Shown here: positions 1 through 8,988 of the stretch, in pieces | Layout of the letters: the number at the start of each line of letters is the position of its first letter | Position numbering within the stretch: the first letter of the stretch is position 1 | Assembly: GCF_918741285.1 (NCBI RefSeq) | Contig: NZ_CAKKNC010000006.1 | Coordinates: 154,779 to 218,778, forward strand | From: Sphingobium sp. CECT 9361 | Lineage (GTDB): Bacteria; Pseudomonadota; Alphaproteobacteria; Sphingomonadales; Sphingomonadaceae | Length of the DNA stretch: 64,000 nucleotides | Direction of reading: 5' to 3' | Notes under the pieces: model-generated | What the model was told of the DNA's origin: nothing | Databases searched by the model: none | The model's input: the letters and a program-made list of their open reading frames with translations, nothing else | Translations under genes and position numbers: made by a program

Positions 1-307
1 ACCCACTGGACGATCCACCGGGTATCAGGTCAGGGTAACGTGTGTTGCGTGGGGTTCCCAACCATCGGTTTACACCTGTCACGCCATAGGCAAGTTCGTG
101 CATATTGGTCTTGCCGACAATGCACCCGCCCGCCGCAAGTATTGCCTCCACAACGTCAGCATGACGACTCGCAGGAGGAGCGTCGACCAGTGCTTCGCTC
201 CCCGCTCGGGTCGGCCAGCCCGCGATGTCGATGCAATCCTTGATGGCCACTCTCGGCCCGTCCCCGCCGAGGCGGAATTGCTCAATGAAAATTGCGTCCT
301 TCGCCAT
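1..307 (-). CDS. Amidase signature family protein (N-terminal part, runs off the window)
   Basis: Read on the minus strand from ATG at 307, the open frame continues past position 1. The 102 visible residues match the N-terminal third of amidase-signature hydrolases: VAIKD (Lys23, the triad lysine), then GKTNMHELAYGVTGVN at 65-80, and GGSSSG at 97-102, which holds the serine-rich nucleophile loop. These enzymes hydrolyse linear amides with a Ser-cisSer-Lys triad. The substrate is not visible. The gene is divergent from a MarR regulator with two palindromes between them, as in indole-acetate (iac) loci where an amidase (IacH) and a MarR regulator (IacR) co-occur; that link is inference. Confidence 0.9.
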   Translation of the reverse strand, partial: MAKDAIFIEQFRLGGDGPRVAIKDCIDIAGWPTRAGSEALVDAPPASRHADVVEAILAAGGCIVGKTNMHELAYGVTGVNRWLGTPRNTRYPDLIPGGSSSG

Positions 308-321
308 CGAACTATACCTAC

Positions 322-335
322 GTTGAATATTCAAC
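322..335. promoter_or_regulatory. MarR-type operator, copy 1
   Basis: GTTGAATATTCAAC is a perfect 14-base palindrome located 15 bases upstream of the amidase ATG. A TATAAT box lies at 341-346 between this site and copy 2. A MarR dimer bound here would cover the amidase promoter. Binding itself is inferred. Confidence 0.7.
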
Positions 336-350
336 ATGGGTATAATGATC

Positions 351-370
351 TAGGTTGAATATTCAACCTA
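351..370. promoter_or_regulatory. MarR-type operator, copy 2
   Basis: TAGGTTGAATATTCAACCTA is a perfect 20-base palindrome that contains the same 14-base core as the neighbouring site. It lies 36 bases before the MarR ATG, which fits autoregulation plus control of the divergent amidase. Confidence 0.75.
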
Positions 371-406
371 GATTTTGCTATTTGTTGTCGAAAGGACCGA
401 GATGAA

Positions 407-904
407 ATGAGCAGAACGAGGGAACCCAGCATCACCTATCGCAGCTGGCCCTTTTATTGGCTGGCTCGCGCAGGCGGGCGCTACCGGGCGCGCATGGAAG
501 AGATACTGCGACCGACCGGGCTCGACATGCCGCGCTGGCGCGTGCTCATGGCACTACATCAGGATCGCGTGGCTAGCGTCAGCGAAATTGCGGCGCATAC
601 AATCGAAAAACTCCCTACCATGACAAAAATCATTCAACGTATGGAAGTCGACGGCCTTGTCCTTCGGCAGCCCCGCCCGAGCAAAGAACGGGTGATGGAA
701 GTCGTGCTAACCGACCAGGGCCAAATCGCGGGCGACGAGGCATGGCGGTCTGCCGCAAAACTCTACGAGCAGGCCTTTGCTGGAATGAACGCCGAAGAGA
801 TCGATCATCTGAACGCTCTCCTCAAACGCGTGGCCGAGAATCTCAGTGGACCTGTGCCCGCGTCGGTCGAGTCTCTTTCAACGCCCACACTGACAGGAGA
901 CTGA
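407..904 (+). CDS. MarR-family transcriptional regulator (IacR-like candidate)
   Basis: 165 residues with the winged helix-turn-helix of MarR proteins at about 35-110: GLDMPRWRVLMAL, then the recognition helix KLPTMTKIIQRMEVDGLV, then a wing. A weak ribosome site (AAAGGA, 391-396) precedes ATG 407. It is divergent from the amidase with two palindromic operators between them. It is clearly paralogous to the MarR gene at 8989-9468, with a nearly identical recognition helix. MarR proteins are usually repressors released by an aromatic ligand. The family call is firm; the ligand (possibly an indole or aromatic acid) is a guess from context. Its last 62 bases overlap the convergent transporter gene. 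Confidence 0.9.
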   Translation: MSRTREPSITYRSWPFYWLARAGGRYRARMEEILRPTGLDMPRWRVLMALHQDRVASVSEIAAHTIEKLPTMTKIIQRMEVDGLVLRQPRPSKERVMEVVLTDQGQIAGDEAWRSAAKLYEQAFAGMNAEEIDHLNALLKRVAENLSGPVPASVESLSTPTLTGD

Positions 905-2132
905 GTAAGCAAAGTACTCCGATATAGATCGCCACAGGCACCGGCGAACCGTACCGGGCAAGCAGCGCCGCTGAGATCAGGGGTACCACGCCCACTATCA
1001 CCGCAGCCACTTCATGAACGAAGGCCAGACCGGAATAACGCACCTCTGGTTCGAACAATTCGCTATACATTGCGGGCTGCACGCCAATCATCGCAGCGTG
1101 ACATAAGCCGTTGCCGATAACGAAGGCAAGGATGATGAGAGGCGTCGAGCCAGACCCGAGCATATGCAGGAAGGGATAAGCGAAAGCCGCCATTGCCAGG
1201 AGGCCCGCCATATAGACCGGGCGACGCCCGAGCCGATCCGAAAGGGCACCGAACACAGGCATCATAGCGCTGTCGCATATCATACCGAGCATGACGCCTA
1301 TTAGAAGCACGTCCGTGGAAGCGCCAACCGAAGTGCCATAGACCAGCGAAAACGTAATCAGCAGTTGCGATCCGCCATTCTCGCCCAATCGCGCGCCGAT
1401 GCCGAGCATCAAGGCACGGGGATACCGACGCAGCAGCGCCACCACAGGCAGAGCCGCAGGGTCCTTCCCCTCTTTCAGCGGCGCGGTTTCCATGACTCGT
1501 TTACGAATGAATATGCCAGCAGCGAAGATCACGATGCTTGCAAGGAAAGGAAGTCGCCAACCCCAAGCATAGAAGTCCGCGTCGGGCAGTTGTCGGACGA
1601 GAAAGAAGGCAAGTGATGAGATGACAAAGCCCAGGCTTACGCCGGCTTGGCTCCAAGCGCCGAAGAAGCCGCGCCGATGCGCAGGTGCGTTCTCCGTAAT
1701 TAGCAGCACACCCCCTCCCCACTCGCCGCCCGCTGCCAAGCCTTGAACTAGCCGCAAGACGACCAGTAACGCGGGCGCCCACCAGCCGATCTGTTCGTAG
1801 GTCGGAAGCAGACCCATCGCAAAAGTCGCCACCCCCATTATGGAAAGCGTCCAGATAAGAGCCGCTTTGCGTCCATAGCGATCACCGACGTGACCGAACA
1901 CAAGTCCGCCCACCGGTCGCGCAACAAAACCGACGGCATATATCGACAAGGCCGCCAGCGATGCGGCCGTCCTGTCGCCCGTTGGAAAAAAGAGTTGGTT
2001 GAAAACTAACGCAGCCGCAGCGCTAAAAAGGAAAAAATCATACCACTCAAGAGCATTGCCAACGACCGATCCGATTACCGCTCGGCGCACACGACGGAGA
2101 TCTATGTGCGGAATGGCTGCCGCCCCCGTCAA
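843..2132 (-). CDS. MFS transporter, metabolite:H+ symporter (MHS) type
   Basis: 429 residues with about 12 membrane segments. The MHS hallmarks are visible: EWYDFFLF in the first helix, GHVGDRYGRKAAL in the loop 2-3 motif, and RLVQGLAAGGEWGGG in helix 4. Relatives import shikimate, 4-hydroxybenzoate, alpha-ketoglutarate, citrate or proline/betaine with protons. It is the last gene of the cat/pca operon: its ATG overlaps the pcaD stop by four bases (ATGA). Import of an aromatic acid or dicarboxylate is therefore likely. The 3' end runs 62 bases into the convergent MarR gene. Confidence 0.88.
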   Translation of the reverse strand: MTGAAAIPHIDLRRVRRAVIGSVVGNALEWYDFFLFSAAAALVFNQLFFPTGDRTAASLAALSIYAVGFVARPVGGLVFGHVGDRYGRKAALIWTLSIMGVATFAMGLLPTYEQIGWWAPALLVVLRLVQGLAAGGEWGGGVLLITENAPAHRRGFFGAWSQAGVSLGFVISSLAFFLVRQLPDADFYAWGWRLPFLASIVIFAAGIFIRKRVMETAPLKEGKDPAALPVVALLRRYPRALMLGIGARLGENGGSQLLITFSLVYGTSVGASTDVLLIGVMLGMICDSAMMPVFGALSDRLGRRPVYMAGLLAMAAFAYPFLHMLGSGSTPLIILAFVIGNGLCHAAMIGVQPAMYSELFEPEVRYSGLAFVHEVAAVIVGVVPLISAALLARYGSPVPVAIYIGVLCLLSLLSVWALKETRPTRAQVH

Positions 2133-2929
2133 AGGACCATGCCAACGCCGCAGAAATCCAGGACGGCCTTGGAGAACGCCTCGGGCTGCTCGACGTTCGA
2201 CAGATGAGCTGCCGTCAATATATGGAGCGTCGCGCCCCGTATGCCGGTGGCAAGCAGGTGGGCGTGCTCGATTGGCGTAGCGGGATCCGCATCCCCGGCG
2301 ATGACGAGCGTAGGAACGTCGATCAATGGCAGCAAGGGACGCTGGTCCATATCGCGGATAGCGGCGCAGCAGCCTGCATAACCCTGCGGCTCGGTAGCCA
2401 GCAGCATCATGCGTACAGCGTCCAGTGCCGCGCTAGCTTCGGCATTGAAGGCAGGCGTGAACCACCGCTCCAGCACTGCGTCGGTCATCGCGCCCATGCC
2501 CGCAGCAAGCACCAAGCGGATGCGCTCGTCCCAACCTGCAGGCGGACCCATGTAAGCGGATGTATTGGCAAGCACCAGACGCTCTAACCGTTCTGGCGCC
2601 CGCCAGCCGAGCCATTGCCCCACCATGCCGCCCTTGGAGAGACCGCAGAAATGAAAACGGTCAATCCCCAGCGCGTCGGCCAGCTCGATCACGTCCCGGC
2701 CAAGGCGATCGATCGAATAGCTTCCCGCAGGCGCATCGGAACGGCCATGCCCTCGGCTATCGTACCGAACAACGCGAAAGTGCGCAGCGAAATGGGACAT
2801 CTGCGCTTCCCACATCGCCATCGCCGTACCAAGCGAGTTTGACAAAATAAGGAAGGGAGCCCCGTCAGGGCCGTCTATATGATAGGCAATCCGGCAATTA
2901 TCGCCGGTAGAGACAATACCCTCGCTCAT
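2129..2929 (-). CDS. pcaD: 3-oxoadipate enol-lactonase
   Basis: Alpha/beta hydrolase of 266 residues that opens 3-oxoadipate enol-lactone to 3-oxoadipate. The nucleophile elbow GLSKGG puts Ser98 in place; Asp215 (GDADPATP) and His242 (AAHLSNVEQPEAF) complete the triad, and RYDSRGHGRSD at 55-65 is typical of PcaD/CatD. The ATG at 2929 was chosen because it overlaps the thiolase stop (ATGA); a longer upstream reading (from 2974) would run deep into pcaF. It sits between pcaF and the MHS transporter in one translationally coupled operon. Confidence 0.93.
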   Translation of the reverse strand: MSEGIVSTGDNCRIAYHIDGPDGAPFLILSNSLGTAMAMWEAQMSHFAAHFRVVRYDSRGHGRSDAPAGSYSIDRLGRDVIELADALGIDRFHFCGLSKGGMVGQWLGWRAPERLERLVLANTSAYMGPPAGWDERIRLVLAAGMGAMTDAVLERWFTPAFNAEASAALDAVRMMLLATEPQGYAGCCAAIRDMDQRPLLPLIDVPTLVIAGDADPATPIEHAHLLATGIRGATLHILTAAHLSNVEQPEAFSKAVLDFCGVGMVL

Positions 2930-4128
2930 ATCCGCTCTACCGCCAGGGCAAGCCCCTGCCCTACCCCAACGCAAAGGGTCACCAGTCCTAAGCGACCGCC
3001 TTCTACTTCCAGGCGATGAACAACGGTCTGCACCAGACGCGCGCCCGACATACCCAAGGGATGGCCAAGCGCAATTGCGCCTCCCTTTGCGTTGACATGA
3101 GCAGCGTCGTCGGGAAGTCCCAAACCACGCAGGACCGCTAGCGATTGGCTGGAGAAAGCTTCGTTAAGCTCAATTGCGTCAAAGGCGCCGATGGTAAGAC
3201 CCAGGCGTGCGAGCAGCTTATTGACCGCAGGGATGGGGCCGATGCCCATCACCCGTGGGGCAACTCCTGCGCTGGCCATCCCCACTATCCGCGCTCTCGG
3301 CGTAAGCCCAAATCGTTGCGCCGCGTCCTCGGTTGCGACTATCATAGCGGCCGCACCGTCGTTTACGCCCGAAGCGTTGCCAGCCGTGACTGTGCCGTTG
3401 GGGCGTACAATCGGTTTAAGGCGACGAAGATCATCGAGCGAAGTCTCGGACCGGGGATGCTCGTCTCGCTCGACTATCAGATCGCCTTTGCGCCCATGGA
3501 TCGTGACCGGCATGATTTCATCCGCAAAAAAACCAGACTTTAGAGATTCCGCCGCCCGCTGTTGGCTGCGTAACGCAAATGCGTCCTGATCGTCTCGTGA
3601 AACGTTGAAGTCGGATGCTACATTCTCGGCCGTTTCGGGCATCGAATCGACACCATATTTTGCCTTCATCAGCGGATTGATAAACCGCCAGCCGATTGTT
3701 GTGTCCTCGATGGAAACAGAGCGTGAAAAGGCACTCTCTGCCTTGGGAATTACGAACGGGGCGCGGGACATGCTTTCAACGCCGCCCGCGACAATTATCT
3801 CCGCATCACCAGCGCGTATCGCACGCGCGGCGCTGCCGACCGCATCGAGGCCGGACGCGCAAAGCCGATTGATCGTCGATCCGCCGACGCTTTCCGGCAG
3901 GCCGGCGAGCAAGGCAGCCATACGGGCGACATTGCGATTATCTTCGCCGGCCTGGTTGGCACATCCAAGGATGACGTCATCGATAGCCGCTGCGTCCAGC
4001 GACGTGTTCCGCGACATTAATGCGGCGATCGTCATAGCCGCAAGATCATCGGGCCTTACGCTCGCAAGCCCGCCGCCAAAACGCCCGATAGGCGTACGAA
4101 TGGCATCGCAGATAAAGGCGTCAGGCAT
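2926..4128 (-). CDS. pcaF: 3-oxoadipyl-CoA thiolase
   Basis: 400-residue type II thiolase, the normal PcaF length. It cleaves 3-oxoadipyl-CoA to succinyl-CoA and acetyl-CoA, the last step of the beta-ketoadipate pathway. Catalytic Cys90 lies in [11 protein letters not shown], His356 in [11 protein letters not shown], and Cys386 in LCVGVGQG. The ATG at 4128 gives [19 protein letters not shown], the conserved thiolase start; an earlier in-frame start at 4188 would add 20 unrelated residues. The start overlaps the pcaJ end by eight bases and the stop overlaps pcaD by four. Confidence 0.95.
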   Translation of the reverse strand: MPDAFICDAIRTPIGRFGGGLASVRPDDLAAMTIAALMSRNTSLDAAAIDDVILGCANQAGEDNRNVARMAALLAGLPESVGGSTINRLCASGLDAVGSAARAIRAGDAEIIVAGGVESMSRAPFVIPKAESAFSRSVSIEDTTIGWRFINPLMKAKYGVDSMPETAENVASDFNVSRDDQDAFALRSQQRAAESLKSGFFADEIMPVTIHGRKGDLIVERDEHPRSETSLDDLRRLKPIVRPNGTVTAGNASGVNDGAAAMIVATEDAAQRFGLTPRARIVGMASAGVAPRVMGIGPIPAVNKLLARLGLTIGAFDAIELNEAFSSQSLAVLRGLGLPDDAAHVNAKGGAIALGHPLGMSGARLVQTVVHRLEVEGGRLGLVTLCVGVGQGLALAVERI

Positions 4129-4774
4129 CAACAGGGGTCCTTCCAATGATCGGCGCGCCAGTTTTCGCACGAAGCTCCTCCTCGTCAACGCCTGGAGCCA
4201 AGTCGATCAGCCTGAGCATGGACGACGACCGATCGACTTCCAACACACCCAGATCCGTAATGATGAGATCGACCACGCCTGCCCCGGTCAACGGCAGCGT
4301 GCAGCGTTCTAGAATTTTCGGCGTACCGTTCTTGGAAACATGCGTCATTACGACAACGACGCGCTTCACACCCGCCACCAGATCCATGGCACCGCCCATG
4401 CCCTTCACCATCTCCCCCGGGATAGTCCAGTTGGCAAGGTCGCCGTTCGCCGCGACCTCCATAGCCCCTAATACCGTCAAATCGATATGGCCGCCGCGGA
4501 TCATCGCGAAGCTGTCAGCCGAAGAGAAGAAGCTGGAGGTGGGAAGCGCCGTAATCGTCTGCTTGCCCGCGTTGATCAGGTCGGGATCGGCCTCCCCCTC
4601 ATAAGGGAACGGCCCCATACCGAGCATGCCGTTTTCCGATTGAAGGGTTACGCTGACCCCATCAGGGATATAGTTCGCGACCAGCGTGGGAATGCCGATA
4701 CCCAGATTGACATAATAGCCGTCCCGCAACTCCAGCGCTGCCCGCGCCGCCATTTGTTCACGCGACCAAGGCAT
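4121..4774 (-). CDS. pcaJ: 3-oxoadipate:succinyl-CoA transferase, subunit B
   Basis: 217 residues, the usual size of the beta subunit that with PcaI moves CoA from succinyl-CoA to 3-oxoadipate. The active-site glutamate is Glu47 in [23 protein letters not shown] precedes it, and [15 protein letters not shown] in the middle of the chain is typical of the family. One base separates its start from the pcaI stop, so the two subunits are likely made in equal amounts. Acetoacetate:succinate CoA-transferases look similar, but the operon settles the substrate. Confidence 0.95.
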   Translation of the reverse strand: MPWSREQMAARAALELRDGYYVNLGIGIPTLVANYIPDGVSVTLQSENGMLGMGPFPYEGEADPDLINAGKQTITALPTSSFFSSADSFAMIRGGHIDLTVLGAMEVAANGDLANWTIPGEMVKGMGGAMDLVAGVKRVVVVMTHVSKNGTPKILERCTLPLTGAGVVDLIITDLGVLEVDRSSSMLRLIDLAPGVDEEELRAKTGAPIIGRTPVDA

Positions 4775-4775
4775 C

Positions 4776-5480
4776 TTACGCCTCCCTCTGGCGCGTGGTC
4801 AGCTTTTCGATGCGCTTTTCGTTGATCGTGCTCTTCACGATACGATCGACGTAAATGCCAGGCGTGTGAACATGATCGGGATCGAAGCTGCCATCAGGCA
4901 CGATTTCCTCAACCTCGGCAACGGTAATGCGACCCGCCGTCGCCATGTTCGGATTGAAGTTTCGGGCAGTCTTTCTGAACATCAAGTTCCCTGCGCTGTC
5001 GGCGCGCCATGCCTTCACAATGGAAAGATCCGCGCGGAGCCAGGTTTCCCGGACATAAGCTTCGCCCTCAAACTCTTCGACCGGCTTTCCGTCGGCCACT
5101 ATCGTGCCGACGCCAGTGCGCGTGTAAAAAGCGGGAATGCCAGCCCCGCCCGCGCGGATACGCTCCGCGAGCGTACCTTGTGGATTTAACTCCAGTTCCA
5201 ACTCTCCGCTGAGGTAAAGCTGCTCGAACAGCTTGTTCTCACCGACATAGGATGAAATCATCTTTCGGATCTGGCGGCTCTCCAACAGCATCCACAGACC
5301 AAAATTATCCGCGCCGCAATTGTTCGAAATCACCGTCAGAGATTTAACGCCCGCATGGCGGATCTCCGGGATGAGGCTCTCAGGATTGCCTGAGAGCCCG
5401 AAACCTCCGGACATGATTGTCATCCCGTCAAATAACAGACCCTCTAGGGCGGCGGCGGGGTTCGGATAGATTTTGCTCAT
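4776..5480 (-). CDS. pcaI: 3-oxoadipate:succinyl-CoA transferase, subunit A
   Basis: 234 residues with the CoA-binding glycine-rich segment [14 protein letters not shown] near the N-terminus and [14 protein letters not shown] further on, both typical of PcaI/ScoA alpha subunits. The ATG at 5480 has GAGGAA about ten bases upstream and gives the normal family start; an alternative at 5534 would overlap catA. It lies 13 bases after catA and one base before pcaJ. Confidence 0.95.
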   Translation of the reverse strand: MSKIYPNPAAALEGLLFDGMTIMSGGFGLSGNPESLIPEIRHAGVKSLTVISNNCGADNFGLWMLLESRQIRKMISSYVGENKLFEQLYLSGELELELNPQGTLAERIRAGGAGIPAFYTRTGVGTIVADGKPVEEFEGEAYVRETWLRADLSIVKAWRADSAGNLMFRKTARNFNPNMATAGRITVAEVEEIVPDGSFDPDHVHTPGIYVDRIVKSTINEKRIEKLTTRQREA

Positions 5481-5493
5481 CGGATAAGGTTCC

Positions 5494-6387
5494 TCAGGCG
5501 CTCGTTCGCACGCGTTGCGAGAAACCTTCCTCATCGGCCACCTCCGACCGCTGGAGCGTGAAGTCGAAGGCTATATGGGCGCTATCCCCTTGACGGTTCG
5601 GAACAGGTAGCAAACCTTCCCGCGTACCGAACGCGAAGTCGTCAGCGGCGAACGGATCGTCCCCAAAGTTGATCTGCGTGGTCAGCGTCCGATAGCCGGG
5701 CGCCTCAACAAAGAAGTGAACGTGCGCCGGTCGGTTCCCATGGCGGCCAAGCGCCGACATAAGCTGATCGGTCGCGCCGGCGGGAGGCACGCTGTAGCCG
5801 TTCGGCATCTTCGAGTTGAACGAGTAATGGCCGTCTGAGCCGAGCTTGATGCGGCGACGGTTGTTAAACGGCGTCTGCTCCCCGGTGGGATCGAAATGCG
5901 AGTAAAAGCCTTTCGAATTGGCATGCCAGACATGCAAGACTGCGTTCGTAACGGCCTCACCGTCAGGACCCATGACACGGCCCGTCATGTAGAGGGTTCC
6001 TGTATCATCCGGATCGCTTGTAAGGTTGGCATCGTTTTCGACTAGAGGCGCATTTTCGACGTAAAGCGGCCCTTCAATTGTGCGCGGCGTACCGCCGTCG
6101 CGACCGGCCTCCCGATCCTTGGCATCCATGTACAGATCCAGAAAATGCTCGAGCCCGACACCAGGCACGATAAGGCCCAGTTCGCCAGCGCCATTCTGCA
6201 GAAAGGCGATTGCCTGCCAAAACTCGCTTTCGTCGATGTCATGCTTGACGATCAATTCCATGGTGGACGCAAGCCAGTCGCGCAGGATCGCCTTCAGCCG
6301 GGGACTGCCGCCCGCTACCAACGTGCCGCTCGCGCGATCGAGAAGATCTTGTACAGGCTGGGTTTGAATAAAATCTACATGCATCAT
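5494..6387 (-). CDS. catA: Catechol 1,2-dioxygenase
   Basis: 297-residue intradiol dioxygenase that cleaves catechol to cis,cis-muconate using non-haem Fe(III). The four iron ligands are visible: Tyr162 (SKGFYSHFD), Tyr198 (MPNGYSVPP), His222 and His224 (RPAHVHFFV). The N-terminal helical dimerisation domain covers roughly 1-100. AGGAG precedes two adjacent ATGs at 6387 and 6384; either could be used. It follows catC by 26 bases, in the minus-strand cat operon. Nothing in it suggests damage, unlike its neighbour catB. Confidence 0.96.
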   Translation of the reverse strand: MMHVDFIQTQPVQDLLDRASGTLVAGGSPRLKAILRDWLASTMELIVKHDIDESEFWQAIAFLQNGAGELGLIVPGVGLEHFLDLYMDAKDREAGRDGGTPRTIEGPLYVENAPLVENDANLTSDPDDTGTLYMTGRVMGPDGEAVTNAVLHVWHANSKGFYSHFDPTGEQTPFNNRRRIKLGSDGHYSFNSKMPNGYSVPPAGATDQLMSALGRHGNRPAHVHFFVEAPGYRTLTTQINFGDDPFAADDFAFGTREGLLPVPNRQGDSAHIAFDFTLQRSEVADEEGFSQRVRTSA

Positions 6388-6413
6388 CCGTCTCCTAAAT
6401 GTATGTGGTCGGT

Positions 6414-6704
6414 TCAGCGGTCGTCGTCATGGACGGACGAGGGATGCCGACAAAGCGCTGTCACTTTGATGTCCATGAAGGGATAGAGCGGCAAACCGGT
6501 CAGAATATCATGCAGCGCAGAACTGCTCTCCACGTCGAAAATGCTGACATTGCTATAGAGGCCCACAACGCGCCAGATATGGCGCCAAATGCCTGCGCGC
6601 TGGAGTTCCTGAAAGCGATCTTTCTCTGCCTGCTTGAGCTGCGCAAAGCGGTCAGCATCGTAGTCGTGTGGGACGTTCACGTCCATTTCTACCTTGAAGA
6701 GCAT
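6414..6704 (-). CDS. catC: Muconolactone delta-isomerase
   Basis: 96 residues, exactly the family length, starting MLFKVEMDVNVP, the conserved CatC N-terminus. It shifts the double bond of muconolactone to give 3-oxoadipate enol-lactone, which PcaD hydrolyses. The ATG at 6704 has AAAGG upstream; an earlier in-frame start (6788) would overlap catB by 80 bases and add unrelated residues. Only four bases separate it from the catB stop, so loss of catB translation at the amber codon could also reduce CatC by polarity. Confidence 0.95.
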   Translation of the reverse strand: MLFKVEMDVNVPHDYDADRFAQLKQAEKDRFQELQRAGIWRHIWRVVGLYSNVSIFDVESSSALHDILTGLPLYPFMDIKVTALCRHPSSVHDDDR

Positions 6705-6708
6705 ATGT

Positions 6709-7869
6709 TCAGCCTTTCTGTGCGCTGGCGATGCTAATGGTTGGCCGAGGCTCGGCATCTCGCCTGAGGAAAGCAATCCGCTGCTCATCTAGCGCAATGC
6801 CAAGGCCCGGGCCGTCGGGCACCTTGAGTTCAAAATCTCCGTAAACGAGAGGCGTCTCGAGGATTTCTTCAGTAAGCAGCAGCGGTCCGAATAGCTCGGT
6901 GCCGAATGCCAGCGTATCGAAAGTGGCAAAGACATGGGCCGACGCAATCGTTCCGACGCCTGCTTCCAACATTGTGCCGCCGTAAAGGGCAACACCGGCT
7001 GCATCTGCGATCGTTTGTACTGCCTTGGCAGCGACGAGGCCACCGGACTGCTCGATTTTCACTGCGAACACATCTGCCGCACCCCGGATAGAGAAATCGT
7101 AGGCATCCACCGGACCGTGCAACGCTTCGTCCGCCATGATCGGTATGATCCCCGCAGCCCGCAGCCGCGCCATCCCGGCTCGATTATTGCGGGAAATGGG
7201 CTGCTCTACGAGATCGCAACCGACAGCGGCCAACATCTTCATGCCCCGTAGCGCCGTGGTCTCATCCCAGGCCATGTTCACATCGACGCGGATGGAGGCA
7301 CGATCGCCAAGCGCCCGCTTTATGGCGCCAACATGGGCCACGTCGTCAGCAAGCGCTTTCTTGCCGATCTTGAGTTTAAAAGCATTGTGCCGGCGGCTGT
7401 CGATCATCGCCTCAGCTTCAGCTATGTCGAGAGCGGTGTCCCCGCTGGCCAACGTCCAGAGCACTGGCAAACTGTCACGCACACGGCCGCCCAGCAATTC
7501 ACTGATAGCAAGACCCGTACGCTTTCCCTATGCGTCGAAAAGCGCCGTCTCGATTGCACATTTCGCAAAATGATTGCCAACAATCGCCTTTGCCAAGGCC
7601 GCCATTACGCTTCCCGGACGAGCTGCATCGCTTGCACACAGGATTGGTGCGAAATAGGTGTCGATGGCAAGCTTGATGCCCTCCGGGCTTTCCTCGCCAT
7701 AGGCAAGTCCGCCAATGGTGGTCGCCTCCCCGATGCCGACCACGCCATCGGCGCAATGCACCCTTACCAAGCATAAGGTCTGCCGATACATCGTCGTCAT
7801 TGCAAGGACGTGAGGGCGGATCGTCGGCACATCGACGAGAATCGTTTCCACCCGTTCGATGGCTATCAT
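6709..7869 (-). pseudogene. catB: Muconate cycloisomerase interrupted by an in-frame amber codon
   Basis: The frame from ATG 7869 (GGAG just upstream) encodes the CatB N-terminal capping domain for 113 codons, then hits TAG at 7530-7528. The same frame continues directly with GKRTGLAISELLGGRVRDS and the whole enolase-type barrel. Active-site residues are all in the second part: Lys165/Lys167 (KLKIGK), the metal-binding aspartate in RVDVNMAWDE, and Glu in VEQP. Relatives have Gln (CAG) in the DAQGK motif, so one C-to-T change explains the stop. Full length would be 386 residues. The enzyme cyclises cis,cis-muconate to muconolactone. A downstream TTG at 7497 could restart translation, but it has no ribosome site and the product would lack the capping domain. 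Sequencing error or amber suppression remain possible. Confidence 0.92.
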
Positions 7870-7946
7870 CGGGCTCTCCATACTTGTGTTATCTCGACAG
7901 TACCGCGCGATATGCGCCAAAGCGAAGACTTGATGGGTCCTACACC

Positions 7947-7961
7947 ATACTCTATAGGTAT
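7947..7961. promoter_or_regulatory. Candidate CatR (LysR-type) binding site
   Basis: ATAC-N7-GTAT is a dyad matching the LysR T-N11-A pattern. It lies in the 96-base gap between catB and the divergent regulator gene, directly before the catR ATG, so CatR bound here could repress itself and activate the cat operon with muconate. The assignment rests on position and symmetry only. Confidence 0.5.
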
Positions 7962-7965
7962 AGTC

Positions 7966-8883
7966 ATGGAGCTACGACACTTGCGGTACTTTCTTGCTGT
8001 CGCGCAGGAAGGTAATTTTACACGGGCTGCGGAGATACTCGGCATCGCCCAGCCGCCGCTTAGCCGGCAAATCCGCGAGTTGGAGAGAGAATTGGGCGTC
8101 GAGTTGTTCGACCGGCAAAGCCGTCCGATCGTGTTGAGCGACGCAGGACGATTATTGCTAGAGCATGCTCAGCGGGTAATGAACGCAACACGGCTGCTCA
8201 AAGTAGCTGTCGAGCAGCACCGGTTAGGTGGCGGAAAGCGCTTCGTGATCGGATTCGTCGGGTCAACAATCTATGGCCCGGTGCCCGATCTCATTCGTCG
8301 CTTTCGCGAGGCTGCGCCGCAGGTCGAGGTTGATCTAGTGGAAATGAACACCGTGGTGCAGATCGCTGCTCTCAAAGCCGGTCGCATCGATGCGGGATTC
8401 GGGCGGCTGCGGTTCGAGGACCCCGCAATTCAGCGACGCCTGATTGCACGCGAGCGGCTATTGATGGCCTTGCCTGCCAATCACCCGCGAGGCCTCGAAG
8501 GCGGTCAGCCGATTAGCCTCACGCATGTGTCTGGCGAGATGCTAATCCTTTATCCTAACGAGCCTCGACCGAGCTACGCCGACCAACTGCTTGCAGTCCT
8601 TGAGGACCATGGGGTTCAGCCTGGCTCAACCCGCGAAGTTCGCGAACTACAGACCGCGCTCGGACTTGTCGCAGCGGGCGCCGGGATCGCCATCGTCCCA
8701 GCCGCAGTGCAGCGCCTGCGCCGCGACGACGTCGTCTATCGACCAATAGCAGAACGCGATGCGATCTCGCCCATCATCGTAAGCTGGCGGCTTGCCGATC
8801 AATCCGAGCTAACCCGATTATTGGAACGTCTCTGTGTCGAACTGGAGCAGGGTATGATGGCCGCACCCCTGATGACGGGGTAA
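7966..8883 (+). CDS. catR: LysR-family regulator of the catechol operon
   Basis: 305 residues. The N-terminal HTH reads MELRHLRYFLAVAQEGNFTRAAE, then LGIAQPPLSRQIRELE, the form typical of CatR/BenM-type LysR proteins, followed by a periplasmic-binding-protein-like effector domain. CatR proteins bind cis,cis-muconate and activate catBCA. ATG 7966 is chosen because it begins exactly at the conserved domain. It is divergent from catB. Because CatB consumes the inducer, a null catB would be expected to raise muconate and keep the operon induced. Confidence 0.92.
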   Translation: MELRHLRYFLAVAQEGNFTRAAEILGIAQPPLSRQIRELERELGVELFDRQSRPIVLSDAGRLLLEHAQRVMNATRLLKVAVEQHRLGGGKRFVIGFVGSTIYGPVPDLIRRFREAAPQVEVDLVEMNTVVQIAALKAGRIDAGFGRLRFEDPAIQRRLIARERLLMALPANHPRGLEGGQPISLTHVSGEMLILYPNEPRPSYADQLLAVLEDHGVQPGSTREVRELQTALGLVAAGAGIAIVPAAVQRLRRDDVVYRPIAERDAISPIIVSWRLADQSELTRLLERLCVELEQGMMAAPLMTG

Positions 8884-8988
8884 ATAATTACGTTGAGATG
8901 TTCTGAAAGAAGCCTCGGCTGGCAATGCTCTGACGTTATTCCAAGGCATGCGCCAGCCAAGGATTGTTCGCACATGGTGCGATCGGCG

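Noticed and set aside
3605..4312. 235-codon plus-strand open frame
   Set aside because: Antisense to pcaF and pcaJ; Ser/Ala/Arg-rich shadow translation.
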